Assembly: GCF_008806385.1 (NCBI RefSeq)
Contig: NZ_VZZK01000047.1
Location: forward strand, 1-36,070
Source: Methylobacterium soli
GTDB lineage: Bacteria > Pseudomonadota > Alphaproteobacteria > Rhizobiales > Beijerinckiaceae
DNA: 36,070 nt
Reading direction: 5' to 3'
Made by a program: the position numbers and the translations under genes. Numbering within the stretch: the first letter of the stretch is position 1; every line of letters begins with the position of its first letter. The notes under the pieces are model-generated. The model had not been told where the DNA came from. It saw only the letters and a program-made list of their open reading frames with translations, and ran no database searches. This document shows, in pieces, positions 1 through 8,412 of the stretch.

Positions 1-1
1 C

Positions 2-1069
2 ATCTCGGGAAGCCTGGAGCTCCTGCAGACCCGGATGAGCCAGGGCCGCCTGACCGACCTCGACCGTTACATCAACGCGGCACAGGGCGCGTCGAAGCGG
101 GCGGCCGCGCTCACCCACCGGCTGCTCGCCTTCTCGCGGCGCCAGACGCTCGACCCGAAGCCGACCGACGTGAACGCCCTCATCAACGGCATGGAGGACC
201 TGATCCGCCGGACCGTAGGGCCAGCCGTCCACATCGAGGTGGTCGGGGCGGCCGGCCTTTGGCCCGCGCTAGTCGACCCGCCGCAGCTTGAGAATGCGCT
301 GCTGAACCTCTGCATCAACGCGCGCGACGCCATGCCCGAAGGCGGGCGCATCACCATCGAGACCGCCAACAAGTGGCTCGACGACCGTGCCGCCAAGGAG
401 CGCGACCTCCCTCCGGGCCAGTACCTGTCCTTGTGCGTGACCGATACCGGCACCGGCATGACGCCCGACGTCGTCGCGCGCGCCTTCGACCCATTCTTCA
501 CGACGAAGCCGACCGGCCAGGGCACCGGGCTCGGCCTCTCCATGATCTACGGCTTCGCCCGCCAGTCGGGCGGTCAGGTGCGGATCTACTCGGAAGTCGG
601 CCAGGGCACGACCATGTGCATCTACCTGCCCCGTCACTACGGCGAGGCGGACGGGGCCGAGAGCCTGCCGGACCTCGCCGGGGCGCCGCGCGCCGAGCAG
701 GGCGAGACGGTGCTGATCGTGGACGACGAGCCCAGCATCCGCATGCTGGTGACCGAGGTGCTGGAGGATCTGGGCTACACCGCCATCGAGGCGGCGGACG
801 CGGTCTCCGGCCTGAAGGTGCTGCAATCGGACGTGCGCATCGACCTGCTGGTCACCGACGTCGGACTGCCGGGCGGCATGAACGGGCGCCAAATGGCGGA
901 TGCGGCCCGGGTTGGCCGGCCGGACCTGAAAGTGCTGTTCATCACCGGCTATGCCGAGAACGCAGCCGTCGGCAACGGACATCTTGAGCCTGGCATGGCC
1001 GTGCTGACGAAGCCCTTCGTGATGGAGGCGCTCGCCTCGCGCATCAAAGAGCTGATCGCGGCGTCCTGA
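2..1069 (+). CDS. Hybrid sensor histidine kinase, C-terminal part (cut by window start)
   Basis: The frame is open from base 2, so the gene begins upstream of the window. The visible part holds the end of the dimerisation region (ALTHRLLAFSRRQ), then a HATPase domain with N-box (NLCINARDAMPEGG), D-box (VTDTGTGM), F-box (FDPFFTTK) and G-box (GTGLGLSMIYGF). A receiver domain follows (VLIVDDEPSIRML, phospho-acceptor Asp in LLVTDVGLP, Lys in LTKPF). The phospho-accepting His and any sensory domains lie outside. In this family the kinase autophosphorylates and passes phosphate to its own receiver, or onward in a phosphorelay. An ATG at 35 exists but would remove the H-box, so it is not the start. 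The signal sensed cannot be told. No partner gene follows directly. Confidence 0.93.
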   Translation: MSGSLELLQTRMSQGRLTDLDRYINAAQGASKRAAALTHRLLAFSRRQTLDPKPTDVNALINGMEDLIRRTVGPAVHIEVVGAAGLWPALVDPPQLENALLNLCINARDAMPEGGRITIETANKWLDDRAAKERDLPPGQYLSLCVTDTGTGMTPDVVARAFDPFFTTKPTGQGTGLGLSMIYGFARQSGGQVRIYSEVGQGTTMCIYLPRHYGEADGAESLPDLAGAPRAEQGETVLIVDDEPSIRMLVTEVLEDLGYTAIEAADAVSGLKVLQSDVRIDLLVTDVGLPGGMNGRQMADAARVGRPDLKVLFITGYAENAAVGNGHLEPGMAVLTKPFVMEALASRIKELIAAS

Positions 1070-1577
1070 CCGGCTGCCGGGCTCGCCGGACGTGGGGTCG
1101 GCGAGCCGGTCCTGAGTCCGCCCTAGCGCAGGCGCGGCGGCCCTTCGGTCGGCACCGAAGGTTGCCCGGAACCTTGCGGCGTAGGCGGCTGACGGACGCG
1201 ATCTCGCCACTCGTCATGCAACTGCCCGACAGTCGCTCCCCACCCCGAGCGGCCTTCATCGATACTGGTGGATGGGCTCCGCGACAGTTCGCCAATGTGC
1301 CCGTACCTCAGAATGTCGTGACCGCCAGGGACCCCAGCTGCGTGGGTCTGCTCTCGCTCGGCGAGCAGACCTTTGAGTAGCTGAACGCGAAAGCCCGCTG
1401 ATGGCGCAATTGAGACCCACAAGCTGAGCTGCTGCACCCTCGGCTTCGGAGAAACTGCGGGAGGCGGCTGAGCGGCTGAGATGGGCGCAAGGCCGAAGAT
1501 CTCGAACATGGATGCGCTGAGAGCCTTCACGACATAAGCTGGCCAGGAGGCTTCGTGTCCTGGGCGGCGAGACAGTC
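1070..1577. other. Intergenic spacer, 508 bp
   Basis: No credible gene is seen; the short open frames on both strands match nothing I recognise. It contains a half copy of a dispersed repeat at 1440-1494. A GGAGG at 1546-1550 lies about 27 bases before the next ATG, too far to serve as its ribosome binding site. Confidence 0.5.
1440..1494 (+). repeat. Dispersed repeat B, 5' half
   Basis: It contains the block CTTCGGAGAA followed by GGCTGAGCGGCYGAGATGGG and CGCAA. This closely matches the first half of the copy at 29887-30010 and more loosely those at 10572 and 20368. The 3' half of the element (CTGGCCG...GCGGAC) is missing here. Confidence 0.65.
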
Positions 1578-2228
1578 ATGACGCACAGGCTCTTCGTCGC
1601 GGCCGGCGCCGGCTGCATGCTGGGTGCGGCGGCATTTGCTCTGATCCCGCCCAGGGTTCCGCCTGAGGCCATCCGCATTGCCGTCACAAGTTCTGAACCC
1701 CTGCTTGACCGTGCTTGGCGCCTTCCTGTCGCCGCGCGCTTCGGGCGCGAGCTGGCGTGGCAGTCGAACGCCTCTCTCTGCGGACCCGCGAGCCTAGCCA
1801 ACGTGTTCCGCTCCCTCGGTGAGCGGGCGAACACCGAAGTCGCGGTTCTTGCCGGCACCGGGCGCTGCTGGACCGGATACTGCCTGCTCGGACTGACCCT
1901 CGATGAACTTGCTGAGGTAGCGCGGGCGCGCACGAACCGACCGGTCAGGCTCCTTCGCGATCTCAGTGCCGAGGACTTCCGAGCGCACATGCGCCGCGCG
2001 AACGATCCAGGGCGCCGCTACATCGTCAACTTCAGCCGCGTGGTAATCTTCGGCGCGGGAGCAGGACACCATTCGCCGATCGGCGGCTACCTGGAGGGCG
2101 AGGATCTCGTCCTCGTTCTCGACGTGAACCACGCCTACCGGCCTTGGCTCGTCGAGCGGGCGCGCCTCTACGCGGCCATGGACACCCTTGATGGCAACCG
2201 GAAGCGCGGCCTTCTCCTGATCGAGTGA
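1578..2228 (+). CDS. Phytochelatin synthase-like cysteine protease (prokaryotic short form)
   Basis: This 216-residue protein has an N-terminal hydrophobic segment (about residues 5-25), so it is probably exported or membrane-anchored. The rest is the papain-like phytochelatin synthase fold. The catalytic triad is visible: Cys68 in SLCGPASLANVF, His164 in GHHSPIGGY and Asp182 in LVLVLDVNH. The His-to-Asp distance (18) equals that of plant PCS1 (H162/D180). The C-terminal Cys-rich metal-sensing domain of eukaryotic enzymes is absent, as is usual for bacterial forms. Those mostly cleave Gly from glutathione, or handle glutathione conjugates, rather than making long phytochelatins. The ATG at 1578 is chosen because the signal segment follows it; its ribosome site is weak. 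It stands alone between repeat-bearing spacers. The fold assignment is firm; the substrate is inferred. Confidence 0.88.
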   Translation: MTHRLFVAAGAGCMLGAAAFALIPPRVPPEAIRIAVTSSEPLLDRAWRLPVAARFGRELAWQSNASLCGPASLANVFRSLGERANTEVAVLAGTGRCWTGYCLLGLTLDELAEVARARTNRPVRLLRDLSAEDFRAHMRRANDPGRRYIVNFSRVVIFGAGAGHHSPIGGYLEGEDLVLVLDVNHAYRPWLVERARLYAAMDTLDGNRKRGLLLIE

Positions 2229-2310
2229 CCGGCTCGATTCGTTGAAGCATCTGCTTCCAAGACCTTGGCCGATTCGGCGACGTCACAGAGACCAGCGCGA
2301 AGCCTCACTG

Positions 2311-2352
2311 TCTGGAGTTGGCCGTTTGCGGCCCGTCCGCTTCGGGGGCCAG
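2311..2352 (+). repeat. Dispersed repeat B, 3' fragment
   Basis: The string TCTGGAGTTGGCCGTTTGCG followed by GTCCGCTTC matches the 3' half of the repeat copies at 17241, 20368 and 33752. It lies 40 bp before repeat A, the same order as at 33752-34102. Confidence 0.55.
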
Positions 2353-2392
2353 ACTTAGGTAAGCCGATGTTCGATGCGGCAGCGGCCAAGGT

Positions 2393-2606
2393 CTCAGAGT
2401 GACCCCTTCCGGACCTTCACGCCGCACAAGAGGAGCGTCCGGTCACGAGCGTTTTCCGGACATTTGCTTTCCCCCAGGGTTTTCCGACACGTGCCAGCCG
2501 CCTCACACTCGGCACGCGCACCCCAACCGACCTGTCGGATTTCTGGTCGTTTTCTCGAAATGGCATTCTACGCTGTTTCTGTTTGGACGGCCCATGATGC
2601 CAAGCC
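2393..2606 (+). repeat. Dispersed repeat A, copy 1 (about 214 bp)
   Basis: By eye it aligns along its whole length, with only a small indel, to 33892-34102 in direct orientation and with high identity. Shared blocks include GAGGAGCGTCCGGTCACGAG, CGTTTTCCGGACATTTG, CCGCCTCACACTCG, CACGCGCACCCCAACC and TCGTTTTCTCGA. A GTCCGG...CCGGAC inverted pair is conserved in both copies. No terminal inverted repeats or open frame of a known family are seen. Confidence 0.88.
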
Positions 2607-2924
2607 CTCTCGGAGTACCGCACGGTTCTCTCCAGGCAATTGTCCTGTGCTGTTGAGCGGATGCGAGCAAAAGGTATATCTCCAATCGCTCGCCGTGAAC
2701 TTGTAGCAATTTAACATGCGGTTTTTAACCCAAGATAATAAGTGATTATAAATAATAAATCTGAAGTTTTACTTGCAACCACAGCAACCTTTATTGCAGA
2801 GACTGGTTGATCTCGCGCTTGGCTACCTCTTTTGCGTTTTTGATAAGCTACTTTGCACAACGGCGCGGGCACGCATCCACTCTCACACAGGTCCGCGCCG
2901 TCACCTTCCCTGGAAGTATCCACT

Positions 2925-3173
2925 ATGCCGGACGCGACCCCACCATTCTCCTCCGAGTCCGTCGAAACGCTCATCGAGCGCCTCGGGGAGGGTGGGCCAG
3001 TCCGCTGTGGTGAGGCACCCGACTTCCTCCTGATGCAACTTGCAGATCTCGAAGTCGAAGCCCTGCAGAACGGCGCCTGCGACCGAACCCTCTCTCTCCT
3101 CGGGAGAGCGCGCGATGGCCGGCTTCGCCTGTCTGCGTACGTTGCAAGCGACGCCGCGCGGGCACTGAGGTGA
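2925..3173 (+). CDS. Small hypothetical protein upstream of the DUF6894 gene
   Basis: An 82-codon frame starting MPDATPPFSSESVETLIERL and ending four bases before the start of the DUF6894 gene, so the two may be co-transcribed. A weak GGAAG lies 9 bases before the ATG. The predicted protein is acidic and helical, with no membrane segment and no motif I recognise. The case for it rests on the tight spacing and its reasonable composition, not on a family match. An in-frame GTG/ATG further upstream (2853) would extend it into AT-rich leader sequence and is not preferred. Confidence 0.5.
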   Translation: MPDATPPFSSESVETLIERLGEGGPVRCGEAPDFLLMQLADLEVEALQNGACDRTLSLLGRARDGRLRLSAYVASDAARALR

Positions 3174-3177
3174 AGGC

Positions 3178-3417
3178 ATGCCGCGCTACTTCTTCGATGT
3201 TCAAAACGGTCGCGATACACGCGACCACGTTGGAACCGAGTGCGCAACCCTGGAAGAGGCATGCCAGCATGCCAAAGAGGTTCTTCCCGAGATCACGTCG
3301 CATGAGTTGCCCCGTGGCGGGGACCGACAGGCTTTCACCTTGCTGGTTAGGAACGAGCAGGGGCATCCCGTCTACTCGGCGGCCCTAATGTTCGTCGGCT
3401 TGGTGCTGACGGAGTAG
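3178..3417 (+). CDS. DUF6894 family small protein
   Basis: This 79-residue protein opens with MPRYFFDVQNG, the hallmark start of the DUF6894 family. It continues with the typical GTECATLEEACQHA, EVLPEI and the C-terminal FTLLVRNEQGHPVYSAAL block. The family is abundant in Methylobacterium and related Rhizobiales, often in many paralogs near stress and signalling genes. Its biochemical role is unknown. The start is supported by TGAAGG just upstream. It follows the 82-codon frame by 4 bases and probably shares its transcript. Confidence 0.88.
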   Translation: MPRYFFDVQNGRDTRDHVGTECATLEEACQHAKEVLPEITSHELPRGGDRQAFTLLVRNEQGHPVYSAALMFVGLVLTE

Positions 3418-3770
3418 ATGGCCCCATGGACCCCATAAATCCCCTTACGCGCGGCCCATAGCGTCGGGAAAATAGTCGTTTTTCATACGTTCACGGCGGA
3501 CCGCTGCGGACCGGTCTGTTCGGGAAAGCCCTGTGGGGACGCAGGATCTCCAAACAACTCAATGACACAGCGGTTGATGCGCGCTGGCCCAACTGGTGCC
3601 TGCCGGCTGAATGTAAGGCGCAACAGCACGCGCGTATCAATGATAACTCGCTTCCGGTTGAACCAACCACGTTTCGATGGGTTGAGGGAGGAGCGTGCCG
3701 ATACTCCTGCCCAGTATGTTAATGCAGGATAATCGCGCACTTCATCCATTCCAGCCAACGAGGCAAGCGC
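3418..3770. other. Intergenic spacer before the Mn catalase, 353 bp
   Basis: No gene is seen. The last 150 bp presumably hold the catalase promoter. I looked for a GGAAC-type general stress (EcfG) -35 element, which often drives Mn catalases in this order, and found none. Confidence 0.4.
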
Positions 3771-4664
3771 ATGTATTTCCACGACAAGCGGCTGCAATAT
3801 CCCGTCAAGGTCGAGAACCCGGATCCGCTCTACGCCCGCATGCTCCAGCAGGCCATCGGCGGGATCGAGGGCGAGATCCGGGTCTGTCTGCAGTACTTCT
3901 TCCAGGGCTGGGGTGCACGCGGTCCGACGACCAAGTACCGCGACGTCCTCCTGCATACCGCCACCGAAGAGATCGGCCATATCGAGATGCTGGCGACCGC
4001 CGTCGCCCTGAACCTCGAGAACGCTCCGGCTTCCCTGCAGGAGACGGCAGCCGCCTCAAGCCCCATCATGAACGCTGTCATGGGTGGCGGAGAGCGGCCC
4101 CGCCACGCCGTCGAGGGCATGCTGCACAAGACCCTGCTGTCGACGGGCATGGCGGCCTTCCCGGGCAACTCGGACGGGCTGCCCTTCGATTGCTCGCACG
4201 TCTACGCCAGCGGCAACATCGTGGGCGACATGTTCGCCAACGTCGCCGCCGAGGCGACGGGCCGGACGCTCGCGGTGCGCCTGTTCAACGCGGCCCACGA
4301 CAAGGGCATGCAAGACATGTGGCGCTTCCTGATCGCGCGCGACACCATGCACCAGCAGCAATGGCTCGCGGTCATCGACGAGCTCGGCGGCCTCACCGAG
4401 GGCCTGCCGGTCCCCAACAGCTTCGACCAGAACGAGGAGACGAAGGAGTTCAGCTACGCCTTCTTCGGCACCGAGCGGAACGGCGTGCCGGTCCAGCCCG
4501 GCCGCTACTCGCAGGGGCCCTCCCTCGACGGCAAGGGCGAGTACCATTTCGTCCAGGCCGAGCCCCTCGGCGAGGAGCCGGTTCTCGGCCCGGCCCGGCC
4601 CGATTCCGGCGCCCAGAAGGAGCAGATGAGCGAGCCGCCGACCAACACGAGTCTGCGCAGCTAA
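3771..4664 (+). CDS. Manganese catalase (non-haem)
   Basis: This 297-residue protein is a di-manganese catalase of the ferritin-like superfamily and splits hydrogen peroxide to water and oxygen in the cytoplasm. Ligand motifs are visible: Glu33/Glu35 in GGIEGEIR, Glu67 and His70 in ATEEIGHIEM, Glu161 in VAAEATGR and His194 in RDTMHQQQW. The Glu161-His194 spacing (33) matches E148/H181 of the Lactobacillus plantarum enzyme. The conserved QYFFQGWG and the substrate-channel region are present, so it appears intact and active. GAGG lies upstream of the ATG. A strong hairpin follows the stop. The next gene, a CsoR-type sensor, is in the same direction, but the hairpin suggests separate transcription. 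Confidence 0.96.
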   Translation: MYFHDKRLQYPVKVENPDPLYARMLQQAIGGIEGEIRVCLQYFFQGWGARGPTTKYRDVLLHTATEEIGHIEMLATAVALNLENAPASLQETAAASSPIMNAVMGGGERPRHAVEGMLHKTLLSTGMAAFPGNSDGLPFDCSHVYASGNIVGDMFANVAAEATGRTLAVRLFNAAHDKGMQDMWRFLIARDTMHQQQWLAVIDELGGLTEGLPVPNSFDQNEETKEFSYAFFGTERNGVPVQPGRYSQGPSLDGKGEYHFVQAEPLGEEPVLGPARPDSGAQKEQMSEPPTNTSLRS

Positions 4665-4674
4665 GAACAGGTAG

Positions 4675-4731
4675 AACCCTGATAGCCACGCGTCCTTGCT
4701 CACCCGAGGGCGCGTGGTGCCGATGAGGGTT
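4675..4731 (+). terminator. Strong hairpin after the Mn catalase (terminator-like, no T tract)
   Basis: The arms CCACGCGTCC (4686-4695) and GGGCGCGTGG (4708-4717) pair over 10 bp with one G-U. They are flanked by an outer pair, AACCCT (4675-4680) with AGGGTT (4726-4731). It lies 10 bp after the catalase stop. There is only a short TTT afterwards, so it could be a transcript-stabilising hairpin rather than a true intrinsic terminator. Confidence 0.55.
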
Positions 4732-4879
4732 TCCTGCGACAAGGTCAACACTGGGTCTCGGCGGCACCCGTGGGAGCGATGCCTGCCGCATTCGCGCCGT
4801 GAGGCGAACCTTTCTGCGTGACTGCACGTATCAGCTCTGGATGCAGATCCTGGTGCTGAGAGCAGGGGGGGCAGACCGC

Positions 4880-5197
4880 GTGACGGGAAGTAGGATCGTT
4901 GACGGACGGATCGAGCTGCAGCGCAGTGACGAGGAGCGCAAGCCTCTCCTGCAGCGATTGAACCGGATTGAGGGGCAGATCCGAGGCCTGAAGGCCATGA
5001 TCGAGGCGGACCGCTACTGCTTGGACGAGGTGCAGCAGATCAACGCCATCACGGCGGCTTTGCGCGAGGTCGCGCTTCTGATCATTGGCCAGCATGTTGC
5101 GGAGGGCGTGCAGATCGCTGTGCGCGAGCAGGGTGGCGAGACAGCGATCGAGGATGTGATGCGGGTTCTACGGTCGGCCATGCGCACGCGCGATTGA
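4880..5197 (+). CDS. CsoR/RcnR/FrmR-family metal- or formaldehyde-responsive repressor
   Basis: The helical DUF156 fold is clear: LLQRLNRIEGQIRGLKAMIE (helix 1, DNA contact), DRYCLDEVQQINAI (helix 2) and LIIGQHVAEGV. Numbered from GTG 4880, the first ligand Cys is residue 47 and the conserved His is residue 72 (spacing 25, as in CsoR, RcnR and FrmR). The residue four after the His is Gly76, where CsoR has Cys and RcnR has His; FrmR has Glu there. Loss of that ligand argues against a classical Cu(I) CsoR and fits a FrmR-like or other sensor. The GTG at 4880 is preferred because a G-rich stretch precedes it and it gives 105 aa, near family length; ATG 4841 and GTG 4799 are alternatives. No transporter or dehydrogenase target adjoins it. 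Confidence 0.85.
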   Translation: MTGSRIVDGRIELQRSDEERKPLLQRLNRIEGQIRGLKAMIEADRYCLDEVQQINAITAALREVALLIIGQHVAEGVQIAVREQGGETAIEDVMRVLRSAMRTRD

Positions 5198-5253
5198 GGC
5201 GGCCGCACCAATCGAAATCCATGCTGCAGGTTGATTGACAGGGCTGGGAGGCA

Positions 5254-5472
5254 TCAGCTCCTCAGCGCGTCATCTCTTGAAGAAGCACACGACACCTTGT
5301 CGTCTTCATCAGCGCTCGCCTGCGCCTGCTTCTTGTCACGCTCGGCCTTGAGTTCCCGCTCAGCCACGAGCCAGAACTCGATCTCGAGCCCGTCGGGACG
5401 GTGGTTGCGCTCCCAAAGATCATAGGCGCGCTCGCGGATCTGCTCGAAGGTGATCTCGGGCGGCGTTTCCAT
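5254..5472 (-). CDS. DUF2934 family small protein
   Basis: This 72-residue protein has the DUF2934 signature IRERAYDLWERNHRPDGLEI followed by EFWLVAEREL. The family is common in Rhizobiales and Methylobacterium, usually 60-110 residues, soluble, and of unknown function. The C-terminal half is charged and low in complexity. It is transcribed away from the kinase gene at 5801 and converges with the CsoR-family gene. Confidence 0.82.
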   Translation of the reverse strand: METPPEITFEQIRERAYDLWERNHRPDGLEIEFWLVAERELKAERDKKQAQASADEDDKVSCASSRDDALRS

Positions 5473-5800
5473 GTGTTCTTGTCGTTGTTAGACCCAGATG
5501 GGTATGCCTGCAGTGGCCCTGCTTCCATCGGCCAGGAACAGGAGCCGCCCCGTCGCACGATGCGCACTCAGCCTCTTTCACACACAGCAATCGACGGGAG
5601 CAAAAACTCAAGCCATCGTAAGGCTCCATAACGCCCAAATGGCGAACCGCGCCGCAGCAGGAGGGCGCCTGTTGAGTTCCGCTGGAGCAAGCCCTCTTGG
5701 AACAAGCCCCGTCCCCAACGAGCTTGAGCCTTGTGACCGGGAACTGTTGGTGTCTCCCCTCGGCTCAAGAGCAGAAAACACGCTAAGGTCCTCGATCACC
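5473..5800. other. Divergent spacer between the DUF2934 gene and the HWE kinase
   Basis: It should hold promoters in both directions. The kinase frame stays open back to ATG 5498, but this extension has no domain resemblance. A 30-bp segment at 5626-5655 resembles 35453-35482 (shared CCATAAC and GGCGAACC...CGCCGC). Confidence 0.4.
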
Positions 5801-8029
5801 ATGAACCTCGAACCTTCGGTCTGGCCGCGCGGTGATGGCGAGATGGCCGAGCGCATTCGCGAGCATGACTGGGCAGCAACGCTGCTCGGCCCCATCGGGC
5901 GGTGGCCGCAGAGCCTGCGCACCGCAGTGGACATGGTCCTCGCCATGCCCGGACCCGCCAACATCCTATGGGGCCCGGCCCACGTTCAGCTCTACAACGA
6001 CGCCTACATCGCGATCGCCAAGGACCGGCATCCCGAATTGCTAGGCCGCCCGGCAGCAGAAGGCTGGCCGGAAGTTCACGCCGAGGTGCTCGTCCCAGTA
6101 ATGAAAAGGGCTTTCGCGGGCCGAGCTACCCGGATCGCCGACCTTTCCGTTACCCTCCTCGGGCACGACGGCCGGTCCGTGCAGCGTGCGTTCGATACAA
6201 CATGGTCGCCAATCCGGGACGACCACGGCGCGTTCGCAGGAGCAATGGAACTCCTCGTCGAGGTCGCCGACCGGCGCCGGGAAGAAACGAACTTGCGCGA
6301 GAGCGAGGCGCAGCACCGCCTCCTGATCGAGGACTGGGTGCAGGCGGTTTGGGAGACCGATGGGAGCGGTGTTGTCGTCGCCGACAGCCCGAGCTGGCGT
6401 GCCTATACCGGCCAGACCCTAGGGGAGTGGCTCGGGTATGGTTGGCTGGACGCGATCCACCCCGACGATCGGAGCTATGCCGAGCGGCAATGGCGAGAGG
6501 CGATCTCGGCCCACGGACTCATCAACACCGAGTTCCGCCTTCGTGCTCCCGACGGCGGCTGGCGCTGGACGAATGTCCGCGCCGCCCCCGTGCTCAACGC
6601 GGGCGCGCATGTTGAGAAATGGGTCGGGATCAACATCGACATCGACATCCGCAAGCGCAGCGAGGAGCGCTACCGCACCCTGTTCGATGCGATGGACGAG
6701 GCCTATGCCGTGGTGGAGGTGATCCGAGACGAGTCTCACGCGTGGAGCGATTTCCGCTTCCTCGAGGTGAACCCTGCTTTCATGCAGCACACCTCGATGC
6801 CCTACCCGGTCGGCAAGACGGCGACGGAGTTGCTTGGCACGCCGAACCCGCGCTGGACGCAGATGTATGGACAGGTGCTCGACACCGGCGAGCCCTTGAG
6901 GGTTCAGGAAGCCGAGCAGACGCTCGGGCGCATTTTCGACCTCAACATCTTCAGCCTTGATCGCGAGCGAAACCGCGTGGCGGTGCTCTTCACGGATATC
7001 ACTGGGCGGGTCTGCGCCGAGGCGGCGCTGCGTGAGAGCGAGGAGCGCTTCCGCGCGCTGGTCACGGCGGGTGGCAACACAATCTACCGGATGAGTCCCG
7101 ACTGGCGGCGGATGTACCAGCTCGACAGCGCTACTCTTGCCGCGACGGCCGAGCCGATCGAGGATTGGGTCGAGAAGTACATCCTCGCCGAGGACTTGCC
7201 GCGCGTCCGCGCCGCGATCGACGTTGCAATCGACACCAAATCGCTCTTCGAGTTGGAGCATCGTGTGCTGCTGGCCGACGGCAGCGTCGGATGGGTGCTG
7301 TCGCGAGCTGTACCGCTGCTCGGGCCGAACAGCGAAATCGTCGAGTGGTTTGGCGCTGGGAGCGATGTGACCACGCGCCGCGAGATGCAGGAACGCCAGG
7401 GGGTACTGGTCGCCGAGCTGCAGCACCGCACCCGCAACCTGCTCGGCGTAGTGCGCTCCATCGCGCAGCAGACTATGGCCCAGACCGGCCCGACAGAGCA
7501 TTTCCGCGAGCAGTTCAACGACCGGCTCTCCGCCCTCTCACGCGTTCAGGACCTGCTCTCCCGATCTGACCAGGAGCCTATCACCCTTCGAGCGCTGATC
7601 CAGACGGAGCTTGATGCACTCGGAGCTGGAGCCATGCAGGATCGCATTAGGTTGCACGGACCTTTCGTGCGCCTACGCAAAGCGACGGTGCAGACCTTCG
7701 CACTCGCCCTGCACGAACTCGCCACCAACGCCCGCAAGTACGGCGCTCTAACTTCGGAACATGGCCAGCTCCGAGTGACGTGGCGAACCTACGCGGCTGA
7801 CGGCGAGGGCCGACGCCTGCTGCTGGATTGGGTGGAGGAAGGCATCAGCCATCCACTTGAGGGGCGGGACGCAGTGTCCAAGCGGCGCGGCTACGGGCGC
7901 GAGTTGATCGAACGAGCCCTGCCCTACGTGCTGCAGGCCGAGACGAGTTACGAACTCGGCGAGACGGTGCTGCGTTGCTCCATCGACCTGCCGCTCAGCG
8001 AGCGTGCTGACCCAAGGACCCGCGCATGA
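5801..8029 (+). CDS. Multi-PAS HWE-family sensor histidine kinase
   Basis: 742 residues from ATG 5801, with no membrane segment, so cytoplasmic. The order is: an N-terminal PAS-like domain (LLGPIGRWPQSL, about 20-160); a PAS/PAC unit (about 170-285, with IHPDDR and DGGWRW); a third PAS (about 288-410); and a fourth (about 415-530). The HWE kinase core follows, with phospho-acceptor His542 in ELQHRTRNLLGVV, N-box LHELATNARKYGALT and terminal RRGYGRELIERALPY. The ATG at 5801 sits at the point where domain homology begins (MNLEPSVWP); an upstream in-frame ATG at 5498 adds about 100 residues without recognisable content. It overlaps the downstream response regulator by ATGA, so the two are translationally coupled and very probably form a cognate pair. 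The signal is unknown; multiple PAS domains suggest light, redox or ligand sensing. Confidence 0.92.
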   Translation: MNLEPSVWPRGDGEMAERIREHDWAATLLGPIGRWPQSLRTAVDMVLAMPGPANILWGPAHVQLYNDAYIAIAKDRHPELLGRPAAEGWPEVHAEVLVPVMKRAFAGRATRIADLSVTLLGHDGRSVQRAFDTTWSPIRDDHGAFAGAMELLVEVADRRREETNLRESEAQHRLLIEDWVQAVWETDGSGVVVADSPSWRAYTGQTLGEWLGYGWLDAIHPDDRSYAERQWREAISAHGLINTEFRLRAPDGGWRWTNVRAAPVLNAGAHVEKWVGINIDIDIRKRSEERYRTLFDAMDEAYAVVEVIRDESHAWSDFRFLEVNPAFMQHTSMPYPVGKTATELLGTPNPRWTQMYGQVLDTGEPLRVQEAEQTLGRIFDLNIFSLDRERNRVAVLFTDITGRVCAEAALRESEERFRALVTAGGNTIYRMSPDWRRMYQLDSATLAATAEPIEDWVEKYILAEDLPRVRAAIDVAIDTKSLFELEHRVLLADGSVGWVLSRAVPLLGPNSEIVEWFGAGSDVTTRREMQERQGVLVAELQHRTRNLLGVVRSIAQQTMAQTGPTEHFREQFNDRLSALSRVQDLLSRSDQEPITLRALIQTELDALGAGAMQDRIRLHGPFVRLRKATVQTFALALHELATNARKYGALTSEHGQLRVTWRTYAADGEGRRLLLDWVEEGISHPLEGRDAVSKRRGYGRELIERALPYVLQAETSYELGETVLRCSIDLPLSERADPRTRA

Positions 8030-8391
8030 CCTCCACCACGAACCCGCTTGCCGGCCGCCGCGTGCTTGTCGTGGAAGACGAGTACTTCATCGCCGACGAT
8101 CTCCGGCGGCACTTCGAGGAGAGAGGAGCTGAGGTTCTGGGGCCGGTGCCACGTGTCGAAGACGCTCTCGCATTGATCGCAGCCACGGCCGAGATCGATG
8201 CGGCCGTGCTCGATGTCAACCTGCAGGACGAGATGGTCTACCCTGTGGCTGACGCCCTGCAAGCGCGCGGCGTGCCCTTCCTGTTTGCCACGGGCTACGA
8301 GAAGACAGCGATCCCGGCCCGCTTTGCCGACGTGCGCCACTGCGAGAAGCCGTTTGAGCCTGAGCGGATTGCCGGAGCGCTGTTCGCCTGA
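8026..8391 (+). CDS. Single-domain response regulator
   Basis: This 121-residue protein is a receiver domain only: VLVVEDEYFIADDL (acidic pocket), phospho-acceptor Asp63 in AAVLDVNLQD, Thr/Ser switch in FLFATGYEK and Lys in HCEKPFEP. It has no output domain, so it acts by protein contact, as a phosphate shuttle or sink, as is common beside HWE kinases in Methylobacterium. It begins inside the kinase stop codon (ATGA). It ends 21 bp from the end of the converging second HWE kinase gene. Confidence 0.93.
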   Translation: MTSTTNPLAGRRVLVVEDEYFIADDLRRHFEERGAEVLGPVPRVEDALALIAATAEIDAAVLDVNLQDEMVYPVADALQARGVPFLFATGYEKTAIPARFADVRHCEKPFEPERIAGALFA

Positions 8392-8412
8392 AGGTAGCGG
8401 CACCGGGCCGGA

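Larger units (their letters stand above)
2229..2924. other. Intergenic spacer, about 700 bp, repeat-bearing with an AT-rich tail
   Basis: It holds a fragment of repeat B (2311-2352) and a full repeat A (2393-2606). A conspicuously AT-rich stretch follows at about 2705-2780, unlike the GC-rich surroundings, and may be a promoter region for the small genes downstream or a trace of insertion. Short open frames across repeat A on both strands have no family resemblance and are judged non-coding. Confidence 0.5.

Noticed and set aside
2374..2709. Short open frames on both strands across repeat A
   Set aside because: They coincide with a repeat whose second copy does not preserve the same frames, so coding is unlikely.
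5498..5800. N-terminal extension of the PAS-HWE kinase to an upstream ATG
   Set aside because: The added 101 residues show no domain similarity and cover a divergent promoter region. Family homology begins at the ATG at 5801.
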